From NCBI RefSeq assembly GCF_001543145.1, contig NZ_CP014160.1:1969850-2033849 (forward strand): a stretch of 64,000 nucleotides of DNA, written 5' to 3'. Of this stretch, positions 52,678 to 62,604 are shown piece by piece. This DNA comes from Aerococcus sanguinicola. Its GTDB lineage: Bacteria > Bacillota > Bacilli > Lactobacillales > Aerococcaceae. Position 1 is the first letter of the stretch. Each line of letters opens with the position of its first letter. The notes under the pieces were generated by a model. It did not search any database and was not told the origin of the DNA. It saw nothing but the letters and a program-made list of their open reading frames with translations. The translations under genes were made by a program, and so were the position numbers.

Positions 52678-54881
52678 AAGCTAAGCCCCCTTCTTACTAA
52701 GTCAATATTTCGACCATTCAAACGGTCGCTATAGCCATTCGTTAATCGAACAAACTCTTTCCCATCAATATGCAACACAATATCAGCTGGCTTACTTGGT
52801 TCCTGCGATTGAGTAAGTGGGCCTAGCGCTTCCACAATACCTTTACCGATGTTCTTTAAGTTCTGCTCATTAAGCGGCAAAACAGCCTCTGGCCCAGCTT
52901 CTCCACCAGCCAGAAGCGTGCTTCCGCTCATACCAAAAGCAGTAGGTTTTGTCATAATCCCTCCATGTTTATACCAGGCAACATCAAAACTAGGTACGCG
53001 TGGAGGGTTTAAGCTGAAGCCTCCTGTAATGGTAACGTGTGGCAATTTAATACGAGGAAGTGACCATGTAAAGTTAAAGAAGCTTTTCATTTTATCAATT
53101 CCACTTTTGACGGTATTAACTGCATGGTTAAACTTAGTTCTCACAGCTTGTTTGATATTTTCAAAAATTCGACTGATGGTACTCAACATCGCTTGGAACT
53201 GAGTCGAGATATTATTCTTTAACTCTCCTGCCTTTGCTTTAATCGTGTCCCAATTGTTGTAAAGCGTAACCCCTGCGGCTACTATCACCGCAATTACAGC
53301 GACAACCGCTAGAATCGTTCCGATAATAGGCAATAGACTCGCTGATACTCCTGCACCAGCAACCGATAGTATGCCAAATGTACTGACTAATGACAGAATG
53401 ATTGGTAGCAAAGCTCCAATAACTGCGATAATAATCAATACAACAGCAATCACTTTTTGGGCCGCAGGACTCAAGTTATTGAACCAATTCGCTAACCCCT
53501 GGACTAGCGGAGCTAATTGCTTCATTAATCCAATAAAAATTTCCATTACTGGCTGACCGATAGCTGCAGCAAATTCTTCTTGAGCACGCTTCATATTACC
53601 TAAAGTATTTTCAAAAGAATCTCCTTCACGAGCAGCTTGTCCTAAAGCTCCAGATACTTTATTGCCATCCTCTACCATTGCCAATAACGTTAATTGCTTC
53701 TGAGCTTCATCTAAGTCATTAAACGACTTACCGTATAGCTCATTAGCTTTAGCGTTTCGAGTGGTTTCAGTAGCGCTAATACCCAATGCTGCGTCATTTT
53801 CGTAATTTCCTTTGAGGAACGACTGTAGGCTCTCTGTTACATCCTCAATAGAGACATCGTAAAAAGCGGCACTATCTGCAGCTGCTTTAGTCGCCCGTTC
53901 AGTTAGGCTTAATGCCCCGGCAGTATCCATTCCTGTTGTTTTAGCAAAGGCTGCCATCTTAGTGAATGAATCTCGCAGCCGCCCGGGTAAAATATTAGTT
54001 TCTAGTGAAATTCTATCTAACGCCGCAGTAGCTTCAGCTTCTAAAGTCCCAAAAACTTGCGAAAACTGTGCTTCAGACGCTTGCATTTTTCCTGCAGCTT
54101 CCATCCCTGTCTGCCCAAGATCGAACATTTTACTTGAAACATTAGAAAGCGTATTAGAGACCGTCCCTAAAGCCTCACTTTGAGCAATATCTCCAATCCG
54201 GTCAAGTTTAGACTTGGTGTCTGAGCTGGTATCTGCCATCTCTTTTAGATTTTGAGTAACATTATCGATAGAATTGCCATCGTCAATAGAATCTAGAGTC
54301 TGCTTCATCTTTTGCATATCAGCTTCAGACCCTAAAGCTTCTTTGCCAATCAAATCTATAGCTCTCTCTAAGTCTTTAGATGACGCTGTACCGTTCTTAA
54401 TAGCATTAGTTAACTTATCCCCTAATACTCCTGAAAAACTTTCTACAGACCGTCCTGTGGCTTCCAGTAACGTTTCTAATCGTTGGGTGTTTTGGGCATA
54501 TTGACTTTGCTCATTTTTAGTTTGTTCCAGTGCGTTCTGATAGTTTTTAAGACGACTTTCAGTATTAATCACCTCACGCTGGAAAGCACGGTATTGCTCT
54601 TCACCTAAATCTCCAGAGTTAAATTGAGCCTCAACTTCAGACTGGGCCCCTTTTAGAATCGATAGCTTATCAGAAGTCGCAGTAATCTGATTATTTAAGA
54701 TTTGCTGCTTTTGAGTCAGCAACTCTACACTACTTGGATTAAATTTAATCGCAGAATTAACAGCCCGCAATTCTTTAGTCGAATTGATTGACGCTTTTTC
54801 AACATCCTTAAGGGCATCACTCAAATCAGATGTGTCTGCACCAATTTTAATCGTAATCCCTTTAATATCTTTACTTGCCAA
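52674..54881 (-). CDS. Phage tail tape measure protein
   Basis: The 735-residue protein sets tail length. It has N-terminal coiled coils (about 10-230), a tape measure core (about 230-450), a hydrophobic block of two or three membrane-like segments (about 480-560) and a Gly/Pro-rich C-terminus ending with LLAGGEAGPEAVLPL, a common TMP motif. I set the start at the TTG at 54881, eight bases after AGGAGG; a GTG three codons earlier overlaps that ribosome site. At 735 residues the tail would be short to medium for a siphovirus. Confidence 0.9.
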   Translation of the reverse strand: MASKDIKGITIKIGADTSDLSDALKDVEKASINSTKELRAVNSAIKFNPSSVELLTQKQQILNNQITATSDKLSILKGAQSEVEAQFNSGDLGEEQYRAFQREVINTESRLKNYQNALEQTKNEQSQYAQNTQRLETLLEATGRSVESFSGVLGDKLTNAIKNGTASSKDLERAIDLIGKEALGSEADMQKMKQTLDSIDDGNSIDNVTQNLKEMADTSSDTKSKLDRIGDIAQSEALGTVSNTLSNVSSKMFDLGQTGMEAAGKMQASEAQFSQVFGTLEAEATAALDRISLETNILPGRLRDSFTKMAAFAKTTGMDTAGALSLTERATKAAADSAAFYDVSIEDVTESLQSFLKGNYENDAALGISATETTRNAKANELYGKSFNDLDEAQKQLTLLAMVEDGNKVSGALGQAAREGDSFENTLGNMKRAQEEFAAAIGQPVMEIFIGLMKQLAPLVQGLANWFNNLSPAAQKVIAVVLIIIAVIGALLPIILSLVSTFGILSVAGAGVSASLLPIIGTILAVVAVIAVIVAAGVTLYNNWDTIKAKAGELKNNISTQFQAMLSTISRIFENIKQAVRTKFNHAVNTVKSGIDKMKSFFNFTWSLPRIKLPHVTITGGFSLNPPRVPSFDVAWYKHGGIMTKPTAFGMSGSTLLAGGEAGPEAVLPLNEQNLKNIGKGIVEALGPLTQSQEPSKPADIVLHIDGKEFVRLTNGYSDRLNGRNIDLVRRGLSL

Positions 54882-54893
54882 GTGTCTCACCTC

Positions 54894-55109
54894 CTAAAAA
54901 CTATCAAAATCAGCTTGAGTTGCTAAACGTTTTGAGCCTGACTGATCACTATCTAAGGCATTTACATACTCATGAGCATAATCAATCACGCTTCCGATTG
55001 TCATATATTGCAACTCTTCAATACTTAAACCAATTTGCTTACAAATATAAAGATAGGATTCAGTGGTTAATAATTCATCCCCTGCATTCCTATCGTTCTC
55101 GACTTTTTT
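54894..55109 (-). CDS. Tail assembly chaperone, downstream frame (gpGT extension)
   Basis: After a -1 shift at A-AAA-AAG (55109-55103), reading continues VENDRNAGDELLTTESYLYICKQIG... for about 69 codons to the TAG at 54896-54894, just before the tape measure ribosome site. This frame has no start of its own, and its position and length match the second chaperone (gp14/T) of many siphoviruses. The fused product would recruit major tail protein to the tape measure. Confidence 0.8.
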   Translation of the reverse strand, partial: KKVENDRNAGDELLTTESYLYICKQIGLSIEELQYMTIGSVIDYAHEYVNALDSDQSGSKRLATQADFDSF

Positions 55110-55474
55110 GAGCGCTGCAGCAATCCATAAAGATTTTCTAAAGTATCAGGAAGAATATCTGCTACTGGGAACTCTTCAAAACTTGCTAACCAAGTCATTA
55201 AATCCGGCAAGTCTGGGTTCGCTGTTTTAGCCATGATATAAACTAAGCGATATAAAACTGTTAAATCTAAATGTGATAGGTCTTCATAAGTTAAATCGTT
55301 AAGATTCAAGTTTTGTTGTTCTTCTGTTGCTGTATATGCTCCACTCAGTGATTTGATTAAAATCAAAAGATCACTAAAAAAATCACGACCAAACTCTTTT
55401 TTATAGAGAATGGCCGTTGCTCCGTTTGTCGCGAGTTTTACATCTCGCCCATCAATTTGAATAATTTTAGACAT
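55067..55474 (-). CDS. Tail assembly chaperone, upstream frame (gpG-like)
   Basis: The 135-residue acidic protein (MSKIIQIDGRDVKLATNGATAILYKKEFGRDFF) resembles gp13-type tail assembly chaperones found between major tail protein and tape measure. It ends in the zero frame at 55067, but the slippery heptamer A-AAA-AAG lies 12 codons earlier, so a fraction of ribosomes should shift -1 and make the longer product ending at 54894. Confidence 0.85.
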   Translation of the reverse strand: MSKIIQIDGRDVKLATNGATAILYKKEFGRDFFSDLLILIKSLSGAYTATEEQQNLNLNDLTYEDLSHLDLTVLYRLVYIMAKTANPDLPDLMTWLASFEEFPVADILPDTLENLYGLLQRSKKSRTIGMQGMNY

Positions 55475-55483
55475 CTTGTCCTC

Positions 55484-56068
55484 CTAACGTGATAATGGAT
55501 CCGATGTTTTGACAGGTTCATAAACTTTTTTGAAGAAATCTTCATACATGCTTAAATCTGAAGAAGCTCGAATCTTAACAAGCTTATCTCCCGGCCGTGC
55601 AGCGCATTTAAATTCAAGTGTCTCTGTATTAGGTTCACCATCTGATTTTGTCTTGGAGCCAATCTTAGACCGGCTAGCGCTGCAATAATAAAGTAAGTGA
55701 CGATTCTGATTGGCATCACCGCTAAATTCAAACATTAGTGCAAAAGGTTGGGATTGAGAAGTTCCAAATTCAGCAATCGTCCCATCAGTATTCTTGACCT
55801 CTCCTAAATGTTCAATCCGAAAATCATCTGGAATTTTTGCTGTTTCTAAAGACCCTTCATAACCTTGGTTATTTTGATTGTAGTAATAAATAGTGTTATC
55901 TGCATTAAATTCTGTAGGATCGCCGTTTGGTTCAAGCGATAGTTCTACCGCCCCTGGCCAACTCTTGACTTTTCCATAAGTCGCTTGACCGGTTTCATCA
56001 TTGAACGATACTGACGCATAGTGTACATTCTCTAGCCCAAATTGGACCTTATTCTTATCTGCCATCAA
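55484..56068 (-). CDS. Phage major tail protein
   Basis: The protein of about 193 residues (MADKNKVQFGLENVHYASVSFNDETGQATYGKVKSWPGAVELSLEPNG) is a tail tube subunit of the Lactobacillales siphovirus type. FNADNTIYYYNQNNQGYEGSLETAKIP is a family block. The better start is the ATG at 56065, one codon inside the longest frame. It is preceded by the tail completion gene, which it overlaps by about 11-14 bases. Confidence 0.87.
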   Translation of the reverse strand: MMADKNKVQFGLENVHYASVSFNDETGQATYGKVKSWPGAVELSLEPNGDPTEFNADNTIYYYNQNNQGYEGSLETAKIPDDFRIEHLGEVKNTDGTIAEFGTSQSQPFALMFEFSGDANQNRHLLYYCSASRSKIGSKTKSDGEPNTETLEFKCAARPGDKLVKIRASSDLSMYEDFFKKVYEPVKTSDPLSR

Positions 56069-56378
56069 TCATCACCTCATAAATTCTTTGATAAATATTA
56101 TCATCTTCGTTGTAAAAATCCCCTAAAACATCATATGGATATTTAGCATCTGCTAAAACTTTCTCTAGCTTCTTCTCTGCTTCGAAATCCTTATATTCTG
56201 TATAAAGCTCCACGCCAAATTTTCCTGACATATGGTAGACAATGTTATCTGCCTTAAATTCAATAACCTCACCATCCATAATAGCCATGTAAGGAGGCTT
56301 AGGAGCTTCATCAAAATGATTGTAAGCAATTGGCCATCCTAACGTTTCCAGGGCTTCGATTAACTCACTATAAGTCAT
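56055..56378 (-). CDS. Phage tail completion/terminator protein
   Basis: The 107-residue protein (MTYSELIEALETLGWPIAYNHFDEAPKPPYMAIMDGE) fits the minor capsid or tail terminator group that sits between HK97 gp10-like and major tail protein genes. KPPYM at about 26-30 is common in this group. The start overlaps the gp10-like stop by four bases. Confidence 0.78.
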   Translation of the reverse strand: MTYSELIEALETLGWPIAYNHFDEAPKPPYMAIMDGEVIEFKADNIVYHMSGKFGVELYTEYKDFEAEKKLEKVLADAKYPYDVLGDFYNEDDNIYQRIYEVMIDGR

Positions 56379-56740
56379 CCTTTTTTCACTCTTTTCTCAA
56401 CTGCTTTTTCAAACTTACTAATGGCTTCTTTTTCAATTGGACCAATATGAGGATAAGCTGGGGCTTGACGTTTTCTATTCCTCGTGCGATGCCCTTTTTC
56501 TAGTAAATGGGTTAGTCGGTAGTGCTTCCTGTTACGTACATAAGTATTTAAGCCTTCTTTTTTCGTTCCCCACGACTTCCGATACTTCCCAGTTCTTTTA
56601 GGACTTGCTGCTCTCAACTTTTTCGCTGTTTCCTTAGCGATTTCTTTTTGATCCTTCTGAATCCCTTCTACAACATCATTTGTATAAGTAGCCACTTCAT
56701 CCGCTAACTTTTTAGATAGTTCATCAATTTTAATTGACAC
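56375..56740 (-). CDS. HK97 gp10-like tail component
   Basis: I start at the GTG at 56740 (VSIKIDELSKKLADEVATYTNDVVEG; 121 residues), which has GAGGTGG upstream and fits family length; an upstream reading would overlap the head closure gene extensively. The C-terminal half is basic (SPKRTGKYRKSWGTKK, HLLEKGHRTRNRKRQ), as in gp10 homologues that join head and tail. Confidence 0.8.
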   Translation of the reverse strand: MSIKIDELSKKLADEVATYTNDVVEGIQKDQKEIAKETAKKLRAASPKRTGKYRKSWGTKKEGLNTYVRNRKHYRLTHLLEKGHRTRNRKRQAPAYPHIGPIEKEAISKFEKAVEKRVKKG

Positions 56741-57041
56741 CTTTAGCCACCTCACAGACAAGTTCTGTTTCTTCAAAAGAAGCTCGATAGCTTCTAATAA
56801 CCTTATAAACCACATCTTTATAACGTACACGCCGTTCCCCATCGTATTCGTAACTGTGCACAACAATATTAATTTCAGGATTAAAGCCCTGCTCTGCTGC
56901 ACGATAGAACTCGGAAGAAGATATTGAACTGGTTTTGCATAATACTCTAGTTTCTTTATCTTTGTAGCGATGGTTTTTCGTCTTGTCCATATAGCGAATT
57001 GACTTGATTAAAATTACTTCATCATTCCACATGCTTCTCAC
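56730..57041 (-). CDS. Phage head closure protein
   Basis: The 103-residue protein (MRSMWNDEVILIKSIRYMDKTKNH ... RYKDVVYKVIRSYRASFEETELVCEV) matches the SPP1 gp16/HK97 gp7-like head closure family that seals the portal after packaging. It overlaps the connector gene by 20 bases and the gp10-like gene by 11. Confidence 0.8.
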   Translation of the reverse strand: MRSMWNDEVILIKSIRYMDKTKNHRYKDKETRVLCKTSSISSSEFYRAAEQGFNPEINIVVHSYEYDGERRVRYKDVVYKVIRSYRASFEETELVCEVAKGVN

Positions 57042-57294
57042 CTACTACTAAATTATGCAAACGCCATTGCAAATGCCTAGGGAGAGTCGGATCATCTTTA
57101 TTGGAGTAACGATATTCAGCATAATCAGCCACAAACATAACATGATCAGGGCGATCACTCTTAAGAGTAATCCCCTGCTGATTTTCAATTTCACTAATTA
57201 CTCCAGAGATAATAGGTAAGAGATAAGTATCCCTTACTTGACTTGTAATGCCTAAGCGAGATTTAACAATGCCTAAAACCGCCTCCTTGTCCAT
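57022..57294 (-). CDS. Phage head-tail connector protein (gp6-like)
   Basis: The 90-residue helical protein (MDKEAVLGIVKSRLGITSQVRDTYLLPIISGVISEIENQQGI) is a typical DNA-packaging/gp6-like connector that binds beneath the portal. ADYAEYRYSNKDD and LPRHLQWRLHNL are common endings of the family. It lies 24 bases after the capsid gene with AGGAGG upstream. Confidence 0.83.
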   Translation of the reverse strand: MDKEAVLGIVKSRLGITSQVRDTYLLPIISGVISEIENQQGITLKSDRPDHVMFVADYAEYRYSNKDDPTLPRHLQWRLHNLVVGEKHVE

Positions 57295-57318
57295 TACAAA
57301 TCACCTCCTAATTAATTA

Positions 57319-58500
57319 TTAAGCTTGTGCTTCGTCTGTGTAAGTCACATACACGCCTGCATCCGTATCAGTGGGTTTAACGTCAAAGCGCAGATAACCT
57401 GCTAGCAATTGACCGTAAATGTCATGATCCACCCATTTAACTGAAGCTTGTTTACGGTCAAAGAGTGTAATGGCTTTATTTAAATCACCTACAAAGCCAA
57501 CTTTATCCCCGTCTTTTTTACCGATTAAGGTGTCATCTAAAACAATGACTTCTTTACCAAACAGGCGCTTACCTGATTCCACTGTAATATCATCTTGCAG
57601 TAAGTAACGTCCGTTCTTATCCTTCAATAAGTCCAGTGCATTGTAAAGAGAAGCTGAGATGTAATATTTCACATCATAAATACGTTTGATGCCTGTATTA
57701 ACTAATGTCTTTAAGCCATCGGGACCTTTTACAGCCTTCTTGGTTGCAGCTTTCATCGCTTCAGCAATATAGTGGTTCTTAGTATTCAATGCTTGGCCAT
57801 TAATCTCATTAGCAATCAATCCTGTCACATCATAGTTAGCGTCATCAATCACTTCTTGAGAGATTGGAATATAACCACGATATGTGCTGACATCATAAGT
57901 TACATTTTGAATCGTTGGATTTGCTAATTTAGGGTTGTTAGCTAGTTCTTCAACAGAAGTCATTTTATTATCGGTATGTTTAATTACAGGATACTTACCT
58001 CCACCTGAATTAACAGATACGCGATTAACATATTTACTTAAATCGGTAGCTTCAGTTTCAACTACTTTGGGAGAAAGTAACTCCTCAGGGATTAGTGCTC
58101 CGCCATCTACACTAGTGAAATCACGCGTTTCTCCTTGTGTATGAACATAAGCATTAATGGCTTCTCGGGTTTCTTTAGTTGGCGTTGTCATAGCTCGTGC
58201 TCCTTCTTTTTGACCATCTTTTAAAGTATCTGGTGCTTTATCATTAATTTCTTTTAGTTGATCTTCTAAATTATTGATTTCATCCTCTAATTTAGACTTT
58301 TCTTCTTTTTTATCTTCAATTTCTGCTTTTAAATCATCCGCAGTTTTCTGAATATCATCTAGATCTTTTTCGCTTTCTGCTTCATCAGCTGCTTTTAACA
58401 GTTGCTCCCGCTTATCCAATAGGTCGTTCAACTCTTGGCTCAAAGGGGTTAAAGCATCACGTTTTAACTTAATGCGATTCGCTAAAATAATTGGGTTCAT
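57319..58500 (-). CDS. HK97-type major capsid protein
   Basis: The 393-residue protein has a highly charged coiled-coil delta domain (about 18-100) that acts as scaffold and is normally removed by the protease, then the capsid fold beginning near DFTSVDGGALIPEELL. The blocks YPVIKHTDNKMTSVEEL, YRGYIPISQEVIDDA and the C-terminal LLAGYLRFDVKPTDTDAG are family-like. The ATG at 58500 has AAGGAGAC upstream and overlaps the end of the protease gene by 32 bases. Confidence 0.93.
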   Translation of the reverse strand: MNPIILANRIKLKRDALTPLSQELNDLLDKREQLLKAADEAESEKDLDDIQKTADDLKAEIEDKKEEKSKLEDEINNLEDQLKEINDKAPDTLKDGQKEGARAMTTPTKETREAINAYVHTQGETRDFTSVDGGALIPEELLSPKVVETEATDLSKYVNRVSVNSGGGKYPVIKHTDNKMTSVEELANNPKLANPTIQNVTYDVSTYRGYIPISQEVIDDANYDVTGLIANEINGQALNTKNHYIAEAMKAATKKAVKGPDGLKTLVNTGIKRIYDVKYYISASLYNALDLLKDKNGRYLLQDDITVESGKRLFGKEVIVLDDTLIGKKDGDKVGFVGDLNKAITLFDRKQASVKWVDHDIYGQLLAGYLRFDVKPTDTDAGVYVTYTDEAQA

Positions 58501-59068
58501 AATTTAAAGTCTCCTTTATTTTTAACTTCTTAGCTTCTAATAATTCAGATTTGTAATCAGCAAGATCTTGATTACGTGCTTTAATTTCTGTTTGAGGATA
58601 GGCTGGGAAGGTTACAATTGAAACTTCAAACAGGTCAATATCCGTTAACCTCGCCTCAACTTTCCCATCTTCACGGTCTGTATATTCAGTGCTTACGGGA
58701 TAAAATCCAAAGCTGCAGCCATTGATATCTCCACGCTTTACGCGCTCATACACCGCTATAGCTTCGCTGTCTGCACGGTTAATTGTCACAGTACCCCATA
58801 AGCCTTTATCATCTGACTTAAGCGTTAGAGTCCCATTTCCACACCGACCAAGGACTTGACCAGTATTGTGGTTAAATAGGCACCGAATATCTATTTCCTT
58901 TAAACTTCGATTAATGGCATCACGAGTTACTAATTCGATATAATCGGGACTAAGTTCTGTAGGTTCGTTATACCGGATAAAATATCCACTAAGTTGTAGA
59001 TTTTCATTATCTTCTACAGCACGAAATTGACCAGGAAAATATCCAGCTCGAAATTCTTTCTTAGACAT
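58469..59068 (-). CDS. HK97 prohead protease
   Basis: The 199-residue serine protease matures the capsid. It has SGYFIRYNEPTELSPDYIELV, the catalytic His in IRCLFNHNTGQVLGR and the Ser in GDINGCSFGFYPVS, which together fit the U35 family. Its start abuts the portal stop, and it precedes the capsid gene as in most HK97-type phages. Confidence 0.92.
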   Translation of the reverse strand: MSKKEFRAGYFPGQFRAVEDNENLQLSGYFIRYNEPTELSPDYIELVTRDAINRSLKEIDIRCLFNHNTGQVLGRCGNGTLTLKSDDKGLWGTVTINRADSEAIAVYERVKRGDINGCSFGFYPVSTEYTDREDGKVEARLTDIDLFEVSIVTFPAYPQTEIKARNQDLADYKSELLEAKKLKIKETLNYEPNYFSESH

Positions 59069-60258
59069 TAGAGGTCCTCACCACCTTTCAATTTCTTTTG
59101 ATTACCTAATTGATCTTGAGGAAGGTAATTCTCTAAAACAATCAGTTCTTCCATTTCTGGGTCAGGATCTAAGCCTACCCAGTCGCGCAGTTCATTACGG
59201 CGCATCGCATTCATTCGGACCATTTGTCCCCCAGCTTCAACTAACATGTCTATTCCATAAGCGTATAAGCTTCTCGGATTTAACTTAAAGTACCAATTTG
59301 GCGAAACTAATAAATCACGCGTTAAGGTCTGAGCGATAATCTGTGCAATTGACATGATCCGTGTATTAATGAAATTGTTGTATTCATCACGATCAAACTC
59401 ACCTACACCTAAGAAAAAAGCAGGAACTCCAAGAAGTCCTGCAACAGTCTTTTTATCTAATTCTACTGAGTCGTTAATCGCAATATCATTTAGAGTCAGC
59501 GGTGTGATCTTTTCTACATCAAGCAACTCTGCAGGAATTACCCATGGTTCACCTGATTTTGAACTTTTTAAATATTTTTTCTTAACTTGCTCTCTACCTT
59601 GTTCTGAAGCTAACTCTTCACTCAAGGCATCAACCTTTACGATTAGATTTGGCATATACTCCCCAACCATAAAATGGTTTTTAGTTTTATTTGCCTGCTC
59701 CAGGTTGTTTACTAGACTTTTTAAAGTAATGCGATATCCTGTACCAGTCCATCCATCGTAACGGTTTGGATTAATCATAAAATGAATCAACTGACTAGCG
59801 TCATAAAATTGCTTATCTCCATATTGGATTAGCAACTCATTATCTTTCGTATAAAAGCTGACTTGAGACATATCTAGTGGCGTTAAATCCTTAATCAGTA
59901 AAGTCTTAGGATCAACACTAATGTGTACTAAGGCATTCCCCTCCCCATCAAGCAGCAAGTCTTGGACAATGCGGTAAATCCATGTCTTGCGTGTCATATG
60001 CTTACAAGGATTAATATCGATCTTTCTAGATAATTCATTTTGAATACGCCTGTCACCTTCTGAAGTATTCTCAACTAGATGAATGGTCATGCTAGACACC
60101 AGGTCTGCAATTTTATCAATGGCAATTCGCACCTCAGGATTGTCACGCAACTTAATGTATCCGGCAATGTCATCGAAGTACCCAGCGTTGGATAATGCTA
60201 CTACAGCTTTTCTATTTTCTACACGCTTTCTAGGTCTCCACCTATCTAATAGTCCCAC
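59068..60258 (-). CDS. Phage portal protein, HK97 family
   Basis: The 396-residue portal forms the dodecameric DNA gate at one capsid vertex. It starts at GTG (MGLLDRWRPRKRVENRK) with AAGGAGG eight bases upstream. GYIKLRDNPEVRIAIDKIADLVSSM, DLTPLDMSQVSFY and GVPAFFLGVGEFDRDEYNNFI are typical. It is about 25 bases downstream of the large terminase. Confidence 0.93.
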   Translation of the reverse strand: MGLLDRWRPRKRVENRKAVVALSNAGYFDDIAGYIKLRDNPEVRIAIDKIADLVSSMTIHLVENTSEGDRRIQNELSRKIDINPCKHMTRKTWIYRIVQDLLLDGEGNALVHISVDPKTLLIKDLTPLDMSQVSFYTKDNELLIQYGDKQFYDASQLIHFMINPNRYDGWTGTGYRITLKSLVNNLEQANKTKNHFMVGEYMPNLIVKVDALSEELASEQGREQVKKKYLKSSKSGEPWVIPAELLDVEKITPLTLNDIAINDSVELDKKTVAGLLGVPAFFLGVGEFDRDEYNNFINTRIMSIAQIIAQTLTRDLLVSPNWYFKLNPRSLYAYGIDMLVEAGGQMVRMNAMRRNELRDWVGLDPDPEMEELIVLENYLPQDQLGNQKKLKGGEDL

Positions 60259-60283
60259 TCACTCACCTCCTTTCAGTAGATAC

Positions 60284-62014
60284 CTAACTATTTAGCCACC
60301 TCTTGGCCACATTTCCCGTTTGCATATCGTCCAACATTTGGACAGCAGAAAAGACCCCTGCATCGAACAAGTCAATTCGTTGAGTCTTTGTTACTTTTTC
60401 ATATTGAATCATGTCATCCGTCTTTTCGATAGCACGTACATTCTGTACACAATATTCAAAGGCCGGGTTATGGAGATAATACAGCTCTTTGTTTTTAGCT
60501 TTTAGTTCAATTCTTCTAAAACCTTCGCTTTTCCGATAAAAATACTGTGGCTGGTCTACCACTCTGAACTTGGCCTTTTTCATTCCAATCATGAATTCCC
60601 GACCAAACTTCTTATCGAAACCAATTTGTTTAATTTTAAAACCTTTACGCCTCATGGAAACAAACCATTTAACCACATCATCGTAATGAACAGTCGGGGT
60701 ATTACTCATGGTTAATACGCCGTCATCCTGCCAACCAAACAACGGGATATTATCTTCTTCTGCTTTATGGTAGGCTGCAGCAATCGGGAAGAAGGCATGC
60801 GTAATGACAATATCAATTTCTTTATCCTCGGTTTTATACCGTCCATACAAAGCAGATGCCGATAAGTCGTGCATCTTAGAGAGGTCAGCCCCTCCATACC
60901 AAGTAATATTTAACTTAGCTAAGTCTTCTAATGTCCAATCATAGGACAGATCACTCGACCTAAATTCATCGATATTAAAATAAGCTCGCATCGCTGAAGT
61001 ATAAATATTCAAAGACTTGGTAAGAAAATCTTTTCTTTGTTGAGGGTCATTTTGGGCCTGCTCAGCATCACTTAGAATATCTTCTGGGCGAATCGTCACG
61101 CCATAGTTAGGGTTAGCTTTTTCATGTTGAATAGGATTGGTATAATCCACCGTTCCTTCCTTCGTTTCATCTGCTTTTGCGATAAAAATAAAATACTGCT
61201 CATCGGTAATGGTGTGATCCAATACCTTCTGGCAGTACTTTAACCGGTTGTAACAAAAAGAGTTCATATTATCCCCAGCAGTCGTAATTCCAATCATTAA
61301 TTTATTCGTATAAGCCTTCATTGCTTCCTTAATGATATTGTACTGCTTAGGTGTTTTATAAGCATGGAGCTCATCTGCAATACCCACATTACAGTTCAAG
61401 GAGTCTTGGGTATCAGGGTTAGCAGCCAAAGCTTGAATATAAATAGACCCTTTTCCAAGAGTGCCACTAATCGAGTGCTCCATATTATTATCCAGCACCC
61501 TAAAATTCGAAATTTCTCCCATTTCAGTTAAGTTGTATTTCAAATAATTAAAGGATTGCATAGACTGTCTGAGTGCAGCACCTACAATATAAACTGTCGA
61601 TCCTGAATTACGCTCAAGCAAGGCTAAGCCCCAAGATAGGGCAGCAATAAATCTTGTCTTCCCATTCTTTCGAGGTAAAAACACAAAGGCTTCTTTAAAA
61701 CGCCTTTTCTCCGTGCCTGCATGCCAAAAGCCCAAGAGATTATACACAATGAATTTTTGCCAAGGCTCTAAGATGAATGGCTCTCCTCTAAGTGGGGTTC
61801 CATCTAGTCTTTCACCTTGGTCATGCACAAGTGTGGTCTCAATAATTTGAATCACAAACTCAGCATCACGACATCTAAAGTCATACTCTGGATTCTTTAA
61901 ATCAGCTAAATAGCGTTGGCAGGCTTGAATAATCTCTTTACTGGCAATTTTTGTACCATCCACAATTGATTGTGCGTACTCCATCACAACTTGTTGGTTA
62001 GGATTAGCCACCAA
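60284..62014 (-). CDS. Phage terminase large subunit
   Basis: TerL pumps DNA into the prohead and cuts it. The 576-residue protein has the Walker A-like [14 protein letters not shown] (about 108-121), Walker B with catalytic Glu in [13 protein letters not shown], a coupling motif (GITTAGDN), and the nuclease domain with acidic ligands in [10 protein letters not shown] and [11 protein letters not shown]. It resembles the HK97-like (Terminase_1) group. Its start overlaps the TerS stop by 11 bases. Confidence 0.94.
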   Translation of the reverse strand: MVANPNQQVVMEYAQSIVDGTKIASKEIIQACQRYLADLKNPEYDFRCRDAEFVIQIIETTLVHDQGERLDGTPLRGEPFILEPWQKFIVYNLLGFWHAGTEKRRFKEAFVFLPRKNGKTRFIAALSWGLALLERNSGSTVYIVGAALRQSMQSFNYLKYNLTEMGEISNFRVLDNNMEHSISGTLGKGSIYIQALAANPDTQDSLNCNVGIADELHAYKTPKQYNIIKEAMKAYTNKLMIGITTAGDNMNSFCYNRLKYCQKVLDHTITDEQYFIFIAKADETKEGTVDYTNPIQHEKANPNYGVTIRPEDILSDAEQAQNDPQQRKDFLTKSLNIYTSAMRAYFNIDEFRSSDLSYDWTLEDLAKLNITWYGGADLSKMHDLSASALYGRYKTEDKEIDIVITHAFFPIAAAYHKAEEDNIPLFGWQDDGVLTMSNTPTVHYDDVVKWFVSMRRKGFKIKQIGFDKKFGREFMIGMKKAKFRVVDQPQYFYRKSEGFRRIELKAKNKELYYLHNPAFEYCVQNVRAIEKTDDMIQYEKVTKTQRIDLFDAGVFSAVQMLDDMQTGNVAKRWLNS

Positions 62015-62570
62015 TGCTGCTTAGCACCTCTGCTAACTTAGACCCAGATTTTTCATTTGGTAAATTAAGCGACTGATATGTCTTCGGATTAAGGCATAAT
62101 CGATCGGAGTACGTGATTATATCTTTCCTTAAAGTCTCTAGCTGCTTAGTAATCGGCAGCTTTCGACCGTCTAAGTCTTCAAGAGCATAGCCGCTTTCTT
62201 GATATTGTGTCATCCGCAGCTCATACTCTCTGACTACATTTACAAAAATAGTAATCAAGATGTTATATTCGGGTTTGTAAACTCCTAACGATTTCATATC
62301 GCTGACAACTCTTTGCTTTATCGCATCAATTTCTTGTTCCAATTCAACCTGGGTATCATCAGTACTAAGCTTTAGTGGCTGTTTGGATAAAAAATAATCG
62401 TCATCTAGGTCAAATTCTTCAACGATTTTAGAAAGTAGCGCCGTGCTAGGGTTTTTACGACCATTTTCAATCTCTGATAAGTAGTTTTGACTGATATTTA
62501 TTCGTTCAGAAAACTGTTTTTGAGTCATTTTAAGGTAATTTCTCAATTCTTTAATCTTTAACCCTATCAA
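62004..62570 (-). CDS. XRE helix-turn-helix fused to P27-type terminase small subunit
   Basis: The first 60 or so of 188 residues are a clear XRE/HTH_3 domain ([38 protein letters not shown]). The rest resembles P27-family small terminases, ending [25 protein letters not shown]27 proteins normally have their own short DNA-binding region, so here a repressor-like domain seems to have taken that role. Position directly before TerL and overlapping it supports a packaging function: recognising cos DNA and regulating TerL. A link to transcription is possible but not shown. Confidence 0.75.
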   Translation of the reverse strand: MIGLKIKELRNYLKMTQKQFSERINISQNYLSEIENGRKNPSTALLSKIVEEFDLDDDYFLSKQPLKLSTDDTQVELEQEIDAIKQRVVSDMKSLGVYKPEYNILITIFVNVVREYELRMTQYQESGYALEDLDGRKLPITKQLETLRKDIITYSDRLCLNPKTYQSLNLPNEKSGSKLAEVLSSIGG

Positions 62571-62604
62571 AATACCACCTCCTATGAATATCGCTAAATA
62601 AACT

